Part shown: positions 33,530 through 44,711 of the stretch, in pieces | Position numbering within the stretch: position 1 is the first letter of the stretch | How the letters are laid out: every line of letters begins with the position of its first letter | Assembly: GCA_038030265.1 (NCBI GenBank) | Contig: CM075943.1 | Coordinates: 27,404,001 to 27,468,000 of the forward strand | DNA: 64,000 nt | DNA from: Corythucha ciliata | Lineage: Eukaryota > Arthropoda > Insecta > Hemiptera > Tingidae | Reading direction: 5' to 3' | Notes under the pieces: generated by a model | Seen by the model: only the letters and a program-made list of their open reading frames with translations | The model's database searches: none | What the model was told of the DNA's origin: nothing | Made by a program: the position numbers and the translations under genes

Positions 33530-36500
33530 TTTTAATAGTACCCTGACAAAATAAGTTGACTAAAATTCGCTTTAGTAAACTATCATACGTTCGGAAACGT
33601 AACAACAGTAACAACGAATACTTTTTCAGCTCTATGAACCCCTGAACACATTTCACGTGTAGTAATGAGGCATTCTCCCGAAAATGATCATGCAAGGAGG
33701 ACCAATTTATTGGGCTGTGACGTTTCACAGCCTCTCGCCGTAATAATCTAAATTCGTTTGGCCATCAAAAATTTGCGGTCTAGAGCAACACAAAGTGAGC
33801 AAGAAACGGGGGGGAATTTTGAACGCTCAATTAAATTAAATTTATTTCAAGTTAAGGTTCTTCTTCAATCGTTGATCTCAACTAATTCGGAGAGAAAAAA
33901 CGATGTACAAAGATCGCAATCTACTGAGCTAATCTAAACCTGATGAGTGGTGACTGATGAGTAGGAATGCCCTAGTTCAAGTCCTAACGCAGCAGTTCAT
34001 CCACGATCTCACGCATAGTGAGCCTCGTTGTGAAAATTGATCGTACAAAGGGTACCGGCGATAAGGTGAAATGTTCAAGTCTAGTGTACACCCTAACGCT
34101 GTTCATCCAGCACCTCAGCTCACATGGTGAGCCTCGTTGTGAATTGAATCCTTACTTCAAGCATTGAGGGCAGCCTGCTCGGAGAAACACAATACCCTAA
34201 GGAAAGGACGTTTACAATGGCCTATTCGGCTTCTTTTAACACAGCAAGTTACATTTTTTTGCATTCGAACTTGATTGCTGAAGTCAGAGGGTTGCAAACT
34301 TCAACTACCAGAACACCGTTCGAAAGTACACAGAACTGGGTAGTTTTCCACAACTTTGCCCATCAATGCGTGCACTAGCAGCTGATTGATACCGATGTGA
34401 AATGTATTGGTAATTTCAAAAAAATACTTTTTTCACTTTTCACATGGCTGAAATAGCCACGCGCGAGCGACATTTTTTGATTTTCATGGTGGTTTCAGGA
34501 ACAGGATTTTGTCCTCTTTCCGAATCAACCGTCATTTTTTGTCTAACCTCCGTCGGTGAGCCGTGAACACGACAATTATTGTAAAAAGTAATGAAACTGG
34601 GAAAAAACAGGAAAATGCTCATATCTCGTAACCAAAGCATTTTCGGCTATGCGTCTACATGACGTTTTTTGTGCGTCCAGGTACGTACTATCACCTGTGA
34701 AAGTTTGTCACATTCCTCCTGAATCACCCTGTATATCAATTGTTTTCAAATGTTTTTTAAACAAATATTTGGATACAAAATGTTTGAACAAAGTTTAATT
34801 GAACCTGATTTTTTAAACATATGTTTTCGCGTAAAATTCAAATGAGATTACAATCGTAGGTACAAACCGAGGATATTCCGCTTATCTCCACCTAATCGGG
34901 CCCAGATTGTTTTTCTGTCACAATTAGCGGCTGCCCACATTAAAGGTAGGGAGAAATAAATAGATAATTAGTTTTTATGAGTTTATGAATTTTATTTAAA
35001 ATTCGAGGAAAATCAAAATTGAAATTCGGGCTCTGCTGGGCAAGTCTCAAGACGTCAAGACTATAGGTTTCATATGAGATCATGAAAAATGAAATATTCC
35101 AAGTACTTAGCGCGTAAAACGGTGAGGGGTTACTTGGCGAGGGGTAGTACTTGCATGCCCCCATAAGCTGAGTGGTGGTCAGGAAGGCACAAGTGATGAG
35201 ACGGACCTGCACCCCCTGCTTTTTGTACGAGTCATCACTAACTTTTCAGTTTTTCTTCCCCTACCCGCGGTCTTCTCACACGCTTCGCGAACTTCTTTCT
35301 TCGTTTTTTCCGTCCACATGACACATGGGAAGCTGGTCTATGGGCGACACGGACACCGCGTCAGAGCCAGTTTAGTAATAATTCAGTTCGTTCGTCCGTT
35401 GATTGCGCGAATATAAAGTGAATGTGAGATTATTTGCGTGTGTGTACATACTTGTTTTTCGAGAACTGCTGGCGAGTACTCTACTATTCATTATTTTATA
35501 CTTTTTACTTCACGTTATGCTGACAAATTAGATTTATCATTGTGGAACACTTCACTAAAAAACGAATATTAGATCCGTTCCATAGTTTGAAAAGTGCTAC
35601 ACTAGCACTGGAGATCACGTTTTTAATCAAACAACTTTTATGAATAAATATATAAAACGAATGGATACGTAGTTCGAGTTCATATAGTAGTGGTTGCACT
35701 TTTTAAAAAATGGTATGGGCCAATATTATTTTCACTTGAAAGTGTTGAAGATTATGATAGGGATTATTAGTTTTTATGTTCACCTGTTCACGATGGGCTT
35801 TTTCCTCTGGAGCTGCGGTATACCATTTCACGGAACACAAAACTCGGTTAGAGACCACCGTACTCAAAGCTGTTGGTATAAGCCTTCTAACGTATAAAAG
35901 CTGTCAATTTCCCCACAGAGAAGGACACTAATGTCAAAAAACTTGACTTTTTGTCACCACATAAACTAACTAGGTTCGGCAACAGTTATAGGCTCCTCAA
36001 ACTGGCTATTCATCATGGAAATGTCCATTCATGTTCATAAACCATAGACAACGTCAGAAAAGCTGTTTCTCAAATCAGAAAATCACTTACCAAAAACAGC
36101 AGTTTTATCCCTGAAACAGAGCAGGAACCCCGGAATCGTGATTTTTCAAAAACCGGCTAATTCACCCAAAAAACTGACTGTTTCACACAGCAGTAAATGG
36201 CTATTACACAACCAGTTGGGCCCTCTCCGAACATAGATCCTCGGGTATCTGGCAACCCTAGCCCTCACGCTGGAACCATTCTCTGAATGCGATAGGCAGG
36301 ATTATGTTGCATCATTGTAATGTACGTTACACACGTACCATGTTATGATGCATCTGACATCTGGCTCCTGAGAAGCCCCACCCCTGGAACAAGGTCTGGC
36401 TACGCCGTTATGGATGTGCCCGAAAATTTGTAATCAATGATGGTTCGATGTAGGGTCGAAAGAAACATTATTTACTATCGAATACGAATGCATTACGATT

Positions 36501-36556
36501 CGAATTAAACATCAAAGTAGCTGAACTTCAACCCTTGAATTCTATAAAATAAAGTT
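33530..36556. other. Transposon 5' region and unannotated sequence to the gap
   Basis: From 33530 to about 34735 this is the leader of the DUF4817 element. From there to 36556 no gene is recognised; open frames on both strands (34940-35212, 35505-35699, 35694-35897) lack known domains. The block up to 35827 is duplicated at +12597. Confidence 0.4.
34690..34735 (-). repeat. Terminal repeat of the DUF4817 element
   Basis: On the minus strand the sequence begins tacagggtgattcaggagga and leads into tgacaaactttcacaggtg. It lies about 1.2 kb upstream of the DUF4817 start and has the TACAGGGTG terminus shared with the elements at 48952 and 49958, so it marks the 5' end of the broken transposon. Confidence 0.6.
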
Positions 36557-37056
36557 NNNNNNNNNNNNNNNNNNNNNNNNNNNNNNNNNNNNNNNNNNNN
36601 NNNNNNNNNNNNNNNNNNNNNNNNNNNNNNNNNNNNNNNNNNNNNNNNNNNNNNNNNNNNNNNNNNNNNNNNNNNNNNNNNNNNNNNNNNNNNNNNNNNN
36701 NNNNNNNNNNNNNNNNNNNNNNNNNNNNNNNNNNNNNNNNNNNNNNNNNNNNNNNNNNNNNNNNNNNNNNNNNNNNNNNNNNNNNNNNNNNNNNNNNNNN
36801 NNNNNNNNNNNNNNNNNNNNNNNNNNNNNNNNNNNNNNNNNNNNNNNNNNNNNNNNNNNNNNNNNNNNNNNNNNNNNNNNNNNNNNNNNNNNNNNNNNNN
36901 NNNNNNNNNNNNNNNNNNNNNNNNNNNNNNNNNNNNNNNNNNNNNNNNNNNNNNNNNNNNNNNNNNNNNNNNNNNNNNNNNNNNNNNNNNNNNNNNNNNN
37001 NNNNNNNNNNNNNNNNNNNNNNNNNNNNNNNNNNNNNNNNNNNNNNNNNNNNNNNN
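36557..37056. other. Assembly gap (500 N)
   Basis: Exactly 500 N, the usual placeholder for a scaffold join of unknown size. Frames crossing it are meaningless. Confidence 0.99.
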
Positions 37057-37578
37057 GCATTAACGAAGCAAATAAGCGTCAGACAAAAATGACTAGTTCC
37101 AGCCTGCAAAAAAGAGTATTTTGTTGCCCGTTAACGAGACCCTTTACTAGGACCTAGGGAGTCAAATGTGAAACAATTTAAGATCAAATGGCACGCCCTA
37201 TATAATTTGACACTATCAGATATGCATTTTAATCCCCTATGCTTCGAAACAAAATGAGGCGCCGACAACGATGAGCGAGGGCTTTCGGGCGCCCTTGCGA
37301 CTGGGGCCTTATTCCGAACGGTTGGGAAGAAAATGCCGCAAGAGGGATCCAGGGACCCCGTATAAGAAATAACATTATCCCTTCGTGGGAACCACACTTG
37401 CGTCATTTTTCCCTGACACCTCTGACCAGGCCGCACTGGCACTGGGGCCTTTTCCTGGCCCCAGCTCCGGCCGCGGTAGTGAGCTAGAGGTCGAAACGGT
37501 GCCACTCACCGTGCACTTTGACGAAATAATTATTTTCAGACCTATAAATTATTTATTTTGGCCTAGGTTCGAATCCCG

Positions 37579-37886
37579 AGTTATATAGAGAAAAATCCAT
37601 TATATTACCATATATGGTCACAAAACTTCCAGATCTTTCTCAAGTCTTGTACAGTTTCTAGGAATTGTTTTCCTCTTTAATAAAATTCTAGACTTTTCCC
37701 AAGGAAAGCTTTTAAATACTCCCTCCACCTTTATTGAGTAGTTCAGTTCAGTTTCAGTCTTGACAGAGTGATTAAGTTGTTAAGTGCGGTTAATAAAAGT
37801 TCTTTTTGTCGTGTAGTAACTGTTAAAATTGGTTTGTGAAATAAAAACTTTTTAAAAACCTAAAGTGGCCGACCATTAATTTAACT
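37579..37886 (+). repeat. 5' LTR (308 bp)
   Basis: Begins AGTTATATAGAG and ends TTAATTTAACT. I see no difference from the 3' LTR at 43247-43554. It contains possible polyadenylation signals (AATAAA near 37678, 37793 and 37840). Confidence 0.95.
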
Positions 37887-37903
37887 GGCGCCCGAACAGG
37901 GAC
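37886..37903 (+). promoter_or_regulatory. Primer binding site, tRNA-Lys type
   Basis: The 18 bases starting at the last T of the LTR (TGGCGCCCGAACAGGGAC) match the complement of the 3' end of tRNA-Lys(UUU), the primer known for several gypsy-type elements and lentiviruses. Confidence 0.9.
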
Positions 37904-38325
37904 AGTAGCGTGAAAAGTGAAAGTTCAGTTGATTGGTATCTTCGGTAAATCAAAAAACCTTTCGGCAACAGAGAAAAGTCGATTGGCCCTCTTCAATATT
38001 TGCCAAAACCTTTCAACTACTTCGCACTGCTACTGAAGGAAAAGTCGCCCACAGAAAAACAAACAAAGACAGAAAATCTACACGAAAAGACGCCCAAAGT
38101 ACTCCTCAAAATATTTTTTTTGGGACTTCCCTCACCACAAAGAGCGCTTCTAAGTTCTCAGAAGCCTGGCGAGGCCAACAACACCGCCACAACACGATAC
38201 CACCGCAAAGACTGTGAGTTGAACGACTCATCTTTTTTCTTCTTCTTCTTTCCAATTCTTCTCCTCCTTCGTTTCATTTTTTTTTATTATTATTGTTAAG
38301 AGAAATAAGCAAAACAAAAACAACA

Positions 38326-41300
38326 ATGGCAAATGCAAAAGTTCCCCAAATTAGTCATGTTTTAAGAAAAGAAGATTATGACCACATTCCGAATTTTGAC
38401 GGTAACCCAAATGATTTAGTATATTTTATAACGACTGTAGAAGCCGTATTCAATGTTGTATGTGACGCGATCGTTCAGGAAAGAACTCAAAATCACTTTC
38501 TTTTATTAAATAAAATAAAATCTAAATTAGTAGGACCAGCTCAGTCTTTAATACTAGGTAGAGAGATAGGAACTCTAAATGAACTATTAAGCTTGTTAAA
38601 GAAAAATTTTGCTGATTCCAGAAGTTTTGAGTCTTTAAAAAATGAGATTTATAATTCCAAACCCTTTCAAAAGGAACAACCGGCAGATTATTTAACTCGT
38701 CTTGAAAGCATTAGACACCTTATTTACGCGAGATTAAAGATTGATGGATTATCAGACCAAAATTTAGAATCTACCCTTGCATATACAGAGAAAGAAATCA
38801 TTCACCATTTATATTCGACCCTTCCTTGGCAACTAACAAATCATATAATGACGTTTGATCCTAAATCTCTAGAGGAATTTAGAAACATCCTCAATACAAA
38901 ATGTTCTTTTATTATTGACCAAATTTATTCCAGAAATAAATTTTCCACGTTCGAAAGACCAAATAAAATTTTTAAAAATCATAATCCGAATTACTCCAAG
39001 CTCCAGCATAATTTTTCACAGTTCAGCAACCCCCAAAATTTCCAAAGAAATTGTAATAATTTTCAACCTCATCAAACTTTTAATAATCCTTTTCAAAGTT
39101 TTAACAGGCCTACCCAAAATTTCAATTTTCCACCTGCAAGAGACGCCAATCCCCAGCGATTTTCTAATTTCCGTCAGTATAATAACAATCAAAATTCACC
39201 ACCATTCCAGTCACAAAATACTGTTTCAATGCGAACAGTTGGGAGCCCTAATTTTAGGAATCACAATTATACACCCCATGAAATAAATTATGTCGAGGCC
39301 AACTCCCCTGATGACGCACCCGAATTTAAATATCCACTATTAAAAGAAATTCAAGAGTTAAAAGAAAAAATCAATCGAATGGAAGACACTTTTTTTCGCG
39401 AATGGCAGCGGTCAGATGAGCTGCGTAAGGCTAACATCATTCCCCAATTTCAACTCCATTGTGTAAGCCAATCCTTACCCTATTATGAAGACGAAAAAAA
39501 TTTAAAATGGTTAATAGACACTGGTTCCGAATTTAACTATGTCCACCCAGAAAAAGTAAAATCAGATTGCCGTCGTTTCAATGAAAAATTTGCAGTGACC
39601 ACCCCCGCTGGTAGAGCAGAGGGAAATGAGTACGTCATCATAAATTTAAAGCAACATTTTGAAGTAGATGCATGGGCTAAGTTTTATATTTTCAATTTCT
39701 CCGAAAATTATGATGTCCTGATAGGCAACAAAACACTGAAAGATTTAAATGCTAAAATAGACTTTAGGGATAACTCACTTATAATTAATGGTAAAAAATT
39801 ATTGTTAAAGGATGCGGTTGATAAGAAAGATTTAATTCAGAAAAATAATTTTAAAAATGAATTTGCGAGTAAGAAATTAGAAAATAAATATAAAGAAAGT
39901 TCTAGAGAACTGTTAGCTATTTGTCCAATGGAAATTGACGAAGTAAAAACTAATTCTCACAAAACCAATTTTGTTGCTGACGCTTTGTCAAGAAATCCTG
40001 TGTTTGAATTAAATGCAATCGAAAACGAAAATATAGAATCTGAAATCAACCCCCAAGAAATACTAAATGAATTCTTAGAAAACGCTCAAAGCCCCTTAAC
40101 AAATAATGAAGACATAGAATCATTAATATCCCCAAATAACATGCAAAATCTTGAGACGAACCCCAATGATAATGATAGTGATAGCCTTGTAACTATTCAT
40201 TCCCAAATTAGTTCGGCAGGAAACGTTTTCCTAGTCGATGATCCGTTTAAATGTGTAAATTTAGAAAAACACCAGATCATTATTCAAAGAGGCAGCCATG
40301 AACAAAATAAAATAATCAATTTATTCAATTCTACTAAGCAAAGATTTATCTGGAACGTTCAATTCCCCTATCGTGAAACCTTAGAAAAACTGTGCACTGA
40401 ATTTATTCACCCTCAACAAACTTACGGAGTATATTGTTCAGATCCAAAAGTAACTGTAGAAAATGAGGTCCTTGATCAAATATTTTTAATGTTTCAAAAA
40501 ATAATAGAAGAACATTATCCCCAGGTTCGAATTAAAAGGTACAAAAAATTGAATGAAGACGTCCAAAATAAAGAAGAACAAATTGAAGCTATTAGTAGGC
40601 AGCATCTTGGAAAAACCTGCCATAGAGGAATTAATGACGTTCACGACCAACTAAAGAAAAAATATTACTGGCCCGCTATGCTCACTGAAATCACTAAATT
40701 TGTTAATAACTGCGAAGTTTGTAAAAAAGTAAAATATGATAGAAACCCCCCTCGTCCAGAATTTCAACTTACACCAACCCCTTCTAAACCATTCGAAAAA
40801 TTACAAATGGATATTTTATTTTATAATAATTCCTCCATACTAACCCTAATCGATTGCTTCTCGAAAAAATTATTTGCCTATAAAATCACTAGCAAAAATG
40901 CTTTAGAAATTGTTAATAAATTAAAAGAGTATTTTTCTAATTTTCCAATCCCATCCGAAATACAAGCCGACAATGGCCTAGAGTTTCAAAACGAAATTGT
41001 TAAAAATCTACTCCAGTATCATAATATTACTTTACACTTTACAACCCCTAATCACCACAATTCTAATGGTCTAATTAATCGAGCTCATTCAACGATGATC
41101 GAAATTATGAATATTATTCGTAGTGAAGATACTAATATTTCCCTGGTAAATTTAATAAAACTAGCATTAATAGCGTACAATAATACTCCTAATTCCAATT
41201 TGAAATTATCCCCCAACGAAATAACATTCGGCGTCACTCATCCCACCGAAACAAATGCAAATATCATTATGGACCAAAAAATTGACGAGTACCACAAGGA

Positions 41301-41646
41301 GAAAATCTTAATACATAAAGCCATGAAACAGTTAATAGAGAAAGAAAAAGAAATTAGAACTAATAGCCTCAATCAAAATAGGGAAACCCTTGAAGTACCG
41401 TCTGGAAACATTTACATTAAAACTCACTTCAGAAACAAAGCAAAAGACCGATACAAAAAAGTTGTCTACGATAAAAATTTAAAAAGGGCCAAACTAAATA
41501 AGAAAACTATTAAAATGCACCCCAGCCAAGTTAAAAGGCCAAGAAAATTTGAAGATCACGCTAACACCGACGTTTCATTGCAGGATCAAAATGATAATGT
41601 TAATAACACTTCTCCTCCTCAGCCAGGACCGAGCTCTCAGTTTTAA
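38326..41646 (+). CDS. Gag-protease-integrase fusion polyprotein with RT/RNase H missing
   Basis: One open frame of 1106 residues from ATG 38326. Residues 1 to about 215 are a gypsy-type Gag, followed by a tail rich in Asn, Gln, Phe and Pro without CCHC knuckles (about 220-330). An aspartic protease has its DTG at 398-400. At 548-556 stands the sequence NFVADALSR, which is the very end of RNase H in gypsy elements; almost nothing that could be RT or RNase H lies between protease and this motif. Then come the integrase zinc domain (His760, His766, Cys796, Cys799) and the core with Asp829 and Asp882. The position expected for the catalytic Glu, 35 residues on, is Asn918. The frame ends overlapping env by 56 bp. 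Typical relatives have gag and pol in separate frames; here they are continuous. No internal stops. Confidence 0.9.
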   Translation: MANAKVPQISHVLRKEDYDHIPNFDGNPNDLVYFITTVEAVFNVVCDAIVQERTQNHFLLLNKIKSKLVGPAQSLILGREIGTLNELLSLLKKNFADSRSFESLKNEIYNSKPFQKEQPADYLTRLESIRHLIYARLKIDGLSDQNLESTLAYTEKEIIHHLYSTLPWQLTNHIMTFDPKSLEEFRNILNTKCSFIIDQIYSRNKFSTFERPNKIFKNHNPNYSKLQHNFSQFSNPQNFQRNCNNFQPHQTFNNPFQSFNRPTQNFNFPPARDANPQRFSNFRQYNNNQNSPPFQSQNTVSMRTVGSPNFRNHNYTPHEINYVEANSPDDAPEFKYPLLKEIQELKEKINRMEDTFFREWQRSDELRKANIIPQFQLHCVSQSLPYYEDEKNLKWLIDTGSEFNYVHPEKVKSDCRRFNEKFAVTTPAGRAEGNEYVIINLKQHFEVDAWAKFYIFNFSENYDVLIGNKTLKDLNAKIDFRDNSLIINGKKLLLKDAVDKKDLIQKNNFKNEFASKKLENKYKESSRELLAICPMEIDEVKTNSHKTNFVADALSRNPVFELNAIENENIESEINPQEILNEFLENAQSPLTNNEDIESLISPNNMQNLETNPNDNDSDSLVTIHSQISSAGNVFLVDDPFKCVNLEKHQIIIQRGSHEQNKIINLFNSTKQRFIWNVQFPYRETLEKLCTEFIHPQQTYGVYCSDPKVTVENEVLDQIFLMFQKIIEEHYPQVRIKRYKKLNEDVQNKEEQIEAISRQHLGKTCHRGINDVHDQLKKKYYWPAMLTEITKFVNNCEVCKKVKYDRNPPRPEFQLTPTPSKPFEKLQMDILFYNNSSILTLIDCFSKKLFAYKITSKNALEIVNKLKEYFSNFPIPSEIQADNGLEFQNEIVKNLLQYHNITLHFTTPNHHNSNGLINRAHSTMIEIMNIIRSEDTNISLVNLIKLALIAYNNTPNSNLKLSPNEITFGVTHPTETNANIIMDQKIDEYHKEKILIHKAMKQLIEKEKEIRTNSLNQNRETLEVPSGNIYIKTHFRNKAKDRYKKVVYDKNLKRAKLNKKTIKMHPSQVKRPRKFEDHANTDVSLQDQNDNVNNTSPPQPGPSSQF

Positions 41647-43237
41647 AGTTACCGATTTGTCCCAAGGACCAGGAATCATTCCCGTTAAAATTCAAAATTC
41701 TTACATGATGAATGACTATTTCACTTATATGCATTCAATAAATATTACTGCTATTAAAAACGAGTTAGATTATCTGCTGGAAACCTTAAATGAAATTGAT
41801 CAATTAAATGTTTCAAAAAATTCGTACACCGATGTCATTCAAGAACATACTCTCTATTCAATTAAAGAAATGTTAAAATCCCATTTAAATTACGCTCAAG
41901 ACAAATTAAGCCATATTAGTTCAAATTCATACCAAAATAGGCCCAAAAGAGGTTTAATTAATGCATTAGGCACCGCCATTTCTTGGATCACCGGCAATAT
42001 GGACGCTAACGATAAAAACTATTATGACCAAGTTATCCGAAAAATTGAAAATAATGACTATCGCTTAGATCAGAACATTCGTAATGAGTTATCTGTAAAT
42101 AAAAAATTAATTGATGCCTTTAATGTTCAAATAAGTGCCATAAGAAATAATAATAATAAAATAAAAAAATTACTAAATAATAACTTAGGAAATATGATTG
42201 ATCAGTACCAATATTACTCTTCGCTGTATATAACTATTGCTTTATTGACTCTAAAAATTAATGATATAGATACCTCTCTTGAATTTTGTAAGTTAGGAAT
42301 AATCCACAGCAGCATTATTTCACAGAATGAATTAGTCGAAATCAGTTATAATAATCGCGTAGAAATAATATCCAATTCCCCGGAAGTTTTATGGCAATTA
42401 GGAAAAGTTCAATGTTCACTAACCCCCTCTCATATTCATTATTTCATTCAGCTCCCTTTGAAAAGCCCTCTAATTGAAACTTATTTTCTTTTGTCCTACC
42501 CTTACGATATTTCTAAAAACGAGACCCAAACCATCAATGTACACCCTCCATTTGTTATTAAATCAGACAAATTGTACGCTGTCAAATGTATGTTAGTCCT
42601 AGAAAATTATTATTGCCAAAATAAAACAGAAATAGTAGACCCATGCATTGTAAATATTGTAAGGAATAATAATAATGAAGCTTGTGTAGCATATTCTATT
42701 GAGAAACCTGGATCCTTTGTAAAATATGTTCCAATTATTAATCAATATTTAGTGTATAACATGTCTTTTATAACGATTCAAAGAAATAATGTTAAGTATA
42801 CCAAATCATTAAAGAAAACCGCACTTATCCAATTAAATACTGAAGAATCCATTGATAATATCTCTCATTTGTATACATATTTCGAAACGATCCCAATCAA
42901 TTTGCAAAATATTCCAATTCGATCAAACCCTATGAATATTTCGTTCAATAAGCTTCATGATATCAACGTTAATATGGTCCCCCTTGAAATGATGGAAAGT
43001 TTAGAAAATTCCGACTCTGTAAATCATGTACAAATATTGTATTCGCTCACTATTCTGGCCCTTTGTTTTGTATTCTTTCACTTTATATTTAAATTCAGAA
43101 AAGTCATGTATGATTGTATAAAATGTAAAAAATCTCCAAATCCTCAACCTAACGAAAATGTGATCAACCCTTCATCAATCAGTCAATTGTTTGCTAATAG
43201 TATACCACCTGTTGACATGAGGACATGCCAAACTTAA
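41591..43237 (+). CDS. env: Envelope glycoprotein of the errantivirus-like element
   Basis: First ATG at 41591 in a frame open from 41549; 548 residues. A hydrophobic signal segment follows the start. There is a furin-type site RPKR at residues 117-120, followed by a hydrophobic glycine-containing fusion-peptide-like segment, then a heptad/coiled-coil region rich in Asn, several N-glycosylation sequons, and a C-terminal membrane anchor near residues 487-508 with a short cytoplasmic tail. This layout is that of the baculovirus F-like Env of insect errantiviruses. It overlaps the end of the integrase frame in another frame; in relatives Env is made from a spliced RNA, and the donor here was not identified. 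No internal stop is present. Function is inferred from the family only. Confidence 0.88.
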   Translation: MIMLITLLLLSQDRALSFKVTDLSQGPGIIPVKIQNSYMMNDYFTYMHSINITAIKNELDYLLETLNEIDQLNVSKNSYTDVIQEHTLYSIKEMLKSHLNYAQDKLSHISSNSYQNRPKRGLINALGTAISWITGNMDANDKNYYDQVIRKIENNDYRLDQNIRNELSVNKKLIDAFNVQISAIRNNNNKIKKLLNNNLGNMIDQYQYYSSLYITIALLTLKINDIDTSLEFCKLGIIHSSIISQNELVEISYNNRVEIISNSPEVLWQLGKVQCSLTPSHIHYFIQLPLKSPLIETYFLLSYPYDISKNETQTINVHPPFVIKSDKLYAVKCMLVLENYYCQNKTEIVDPCIVNIVRNNNNEACVAYSIEKPGSFVKYVPIINQYLVYNMSFITIQRNNVKYTKSLKKTALIQLNTEESIDNISHLYTYFETIPINLQNIPIRSNPMNISFNKLHDINVNMVPLEMMESLENSDSVNHVQILYSLTILALCFVFFHFIFKFRKVMYDCIKCKKSPNPQPNENVINPSSISQLFANSIPPVDMRTCQT

Positions 43238-43246
43238 GGAGGGAGG
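43236..43246 (+). promoter_or_regulatory. Polypurine tract
   Basis: AAGGAGGGAGG directly before the 3' LTR, the expected plus-strand primer site. It overlaps the env stop codon region. Confidence 0.85.
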
Positions 43247-43554
43247 AGTTATATAGAGAAAAATCCATTATATTACCATATATGGTCACAAAACTTCCAG
43301 ATCTTTCTCAAGTCTTGTACAGTTTCTAGGAATTGTTTTCCTCTTTAATAAAATTCTAGACTTTTCCCAAGGAAAGCTTTTAAATACTCCCTCCACCTTT
43401 ATTGAGTAGTTCAGTTCAGTTTCAGTCTTGACAGAGTGATTAAGTTGTTAAGTGCGGTTAATAAAAGTTCTTTTTGTCGTGTAGTAACTGTTAAAATTGG
43501 TTTGTGAAATAAAAACTTTTTAAAAACCTAAAGTGGCCGACCATTAATTTAACT
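43247..43554 (+). repeat. 3' LTR (308 bp)
   Basis: Same length as the 5' LTR with no difference found by eye; followed by the second CCCG target copy. Confidence 0.95.
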
Positions 43555-43558
43555 CCCG

Positions 43559-44224
43559 TACAAAACGAAAATAATGAAATAGATAGGACGGTCACACTTG
43601 AAACACAAGGGGAGGCACAACACAAAAAAGATAAATTGACAAATCGTGGTATGGGACCGTCACTTGAAGATTTCCCGTCGCGTAAATTCTCAGTAATTTG
43701 TGAAAGTTTGACAGCCGTAGAGAAACTTGAACCCTTCAGTCGGTCGACGCTCGACGGATCAAAATCACAACGTTTCAAACAGTCTGATCTGACCGAAACG
43801 AGACCTTTTGGAGAACCGAACTGGATTCAGATAGTGTGCTTCTTCTGTGACGCTCATTATGCCATTGGAGATCCGAAATAAGATTGAGCGAGTCGAAAAA
43901 CGCAATAAATTCTTCCATTTCTCACATTTACCGAGGGAAAATAATTACAGTAGAAACACTACAACACAAGACAAGGCTTAAAGGAACTGTAAAGGAAGCT
44001 CCCGAGCTTCCTTAGAGTTATCATAAGTATAACTAGCAAATAACATTCTTTAAAGGAACCACGAAGGTAAAAGTGGCTTTGTGAATACAATTTTTTCATG
44101 CCTTAAAGAACTCCTTTACAGTTCCTTAGCCAATGCGGATAAGGTTGGTTTCTGAATACAAATTCCTGCTATAAGGAGCCACAAAGGTTAAGGTCTCGTA
44201 AAGGTGCGTTTCTGAATACGGCCC
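43559..44224. mobile_element. TIR element copy 2, right part
   Basis: Continuation of the TIR element interrupted by the LTR element (left part 37258-37578). Ends GTTTCTGAATACGGCCC like copy 1. It carries the conserved 81-codon frame at 43636-43881. Confidence 0.8.
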
Positions 44225-44711
44225 TATATACAGCACATAACAGCATATTTTGTACCTCACCTCGTATACATATTATTAATTCGTACGAGCGAGAATTGAA
44301 ATCATTTATTTGCAACAACAAAAAGAACTTCAATATAAACTAAAAGTTAATCATATGGGGGCTATTTGGAAATAATCGGTTTCTTAGGAAACAGGATATG
44401 ACAGTCCTTTCCCAAGGTGACTAAACTTTCTATAGGTGCCGCAGATCTTCGGCCATTACTGTACTTCACCTACATCATGAGCAGTCCCATCCGCCTTTGC
44501 GCTGGACCCAGTACATTATTAATTGTTATTGGGTTGTGATTTTTGAGAAATCATAAACTTCAATTTCAAAAGTATCTTGCTCTGCTGCTCTAGGGTGAGC
44601 AATCGGGAGCAAAGGACTGCTCGTGACGTCAGTCTCCACCCCTTCTGTCCGAATGGCAGGGGGAAATCTGTGGCACCTATAGTAAAGTTTAGTCACCTTG
44701 GTCCTTTCCCC

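Larger units (their letters stand above)
30636..35827. repeat. Large duplicated block, copy A (without LTR insertion)
   Basis: This 5.2-kb block reappears at 37258-48424 in the same orientation with only scattered differences, apart from an LTR element inserted in the second copy. The empty target CCCG is at 30954-30957. The match starts inside the TIR element (ggcgccgacaacg) and stops at accatt, after which the two copies diverge completely. Confidence 0.93.
37579..43554 (+). mobile_element. Env-bearing Ty3/gypsy (errantivirus-like) LTR element lacking reverse transcriptase
   Basis: A 5976-bp element with 308-bp LTRs (AGTT…AACT), CCCG target duplication (37575-37578 and 43555-43558), tRNA-Lys-type primer binding site, purine tract, one gag-protease-integrase frame and an overlapping env frame. 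It sits inside TIR-element copy 2 within duplicated block B. Errantivirus-like elements are insect endogenous retroviruses. This copy is missing the whole reverse transcriptase and most of RNase H, and its integrase lacks the catalytic glutamate, so it cannot be autonomous. Confidence 0.92.

Noticed and set aside
36528..37109. Long minus-strand open frames over the gap
   Set aside because: They consist of N and are artefacts of the 500-N gap.
37540..37578. tRNA-like B-box (ggttcgaatcccg) inside the TIR element
   Set aside because: No A-box at the right spacing and no cloverleaf can be folded around it; copy 1 has a changed base (ggttccaatcccg).
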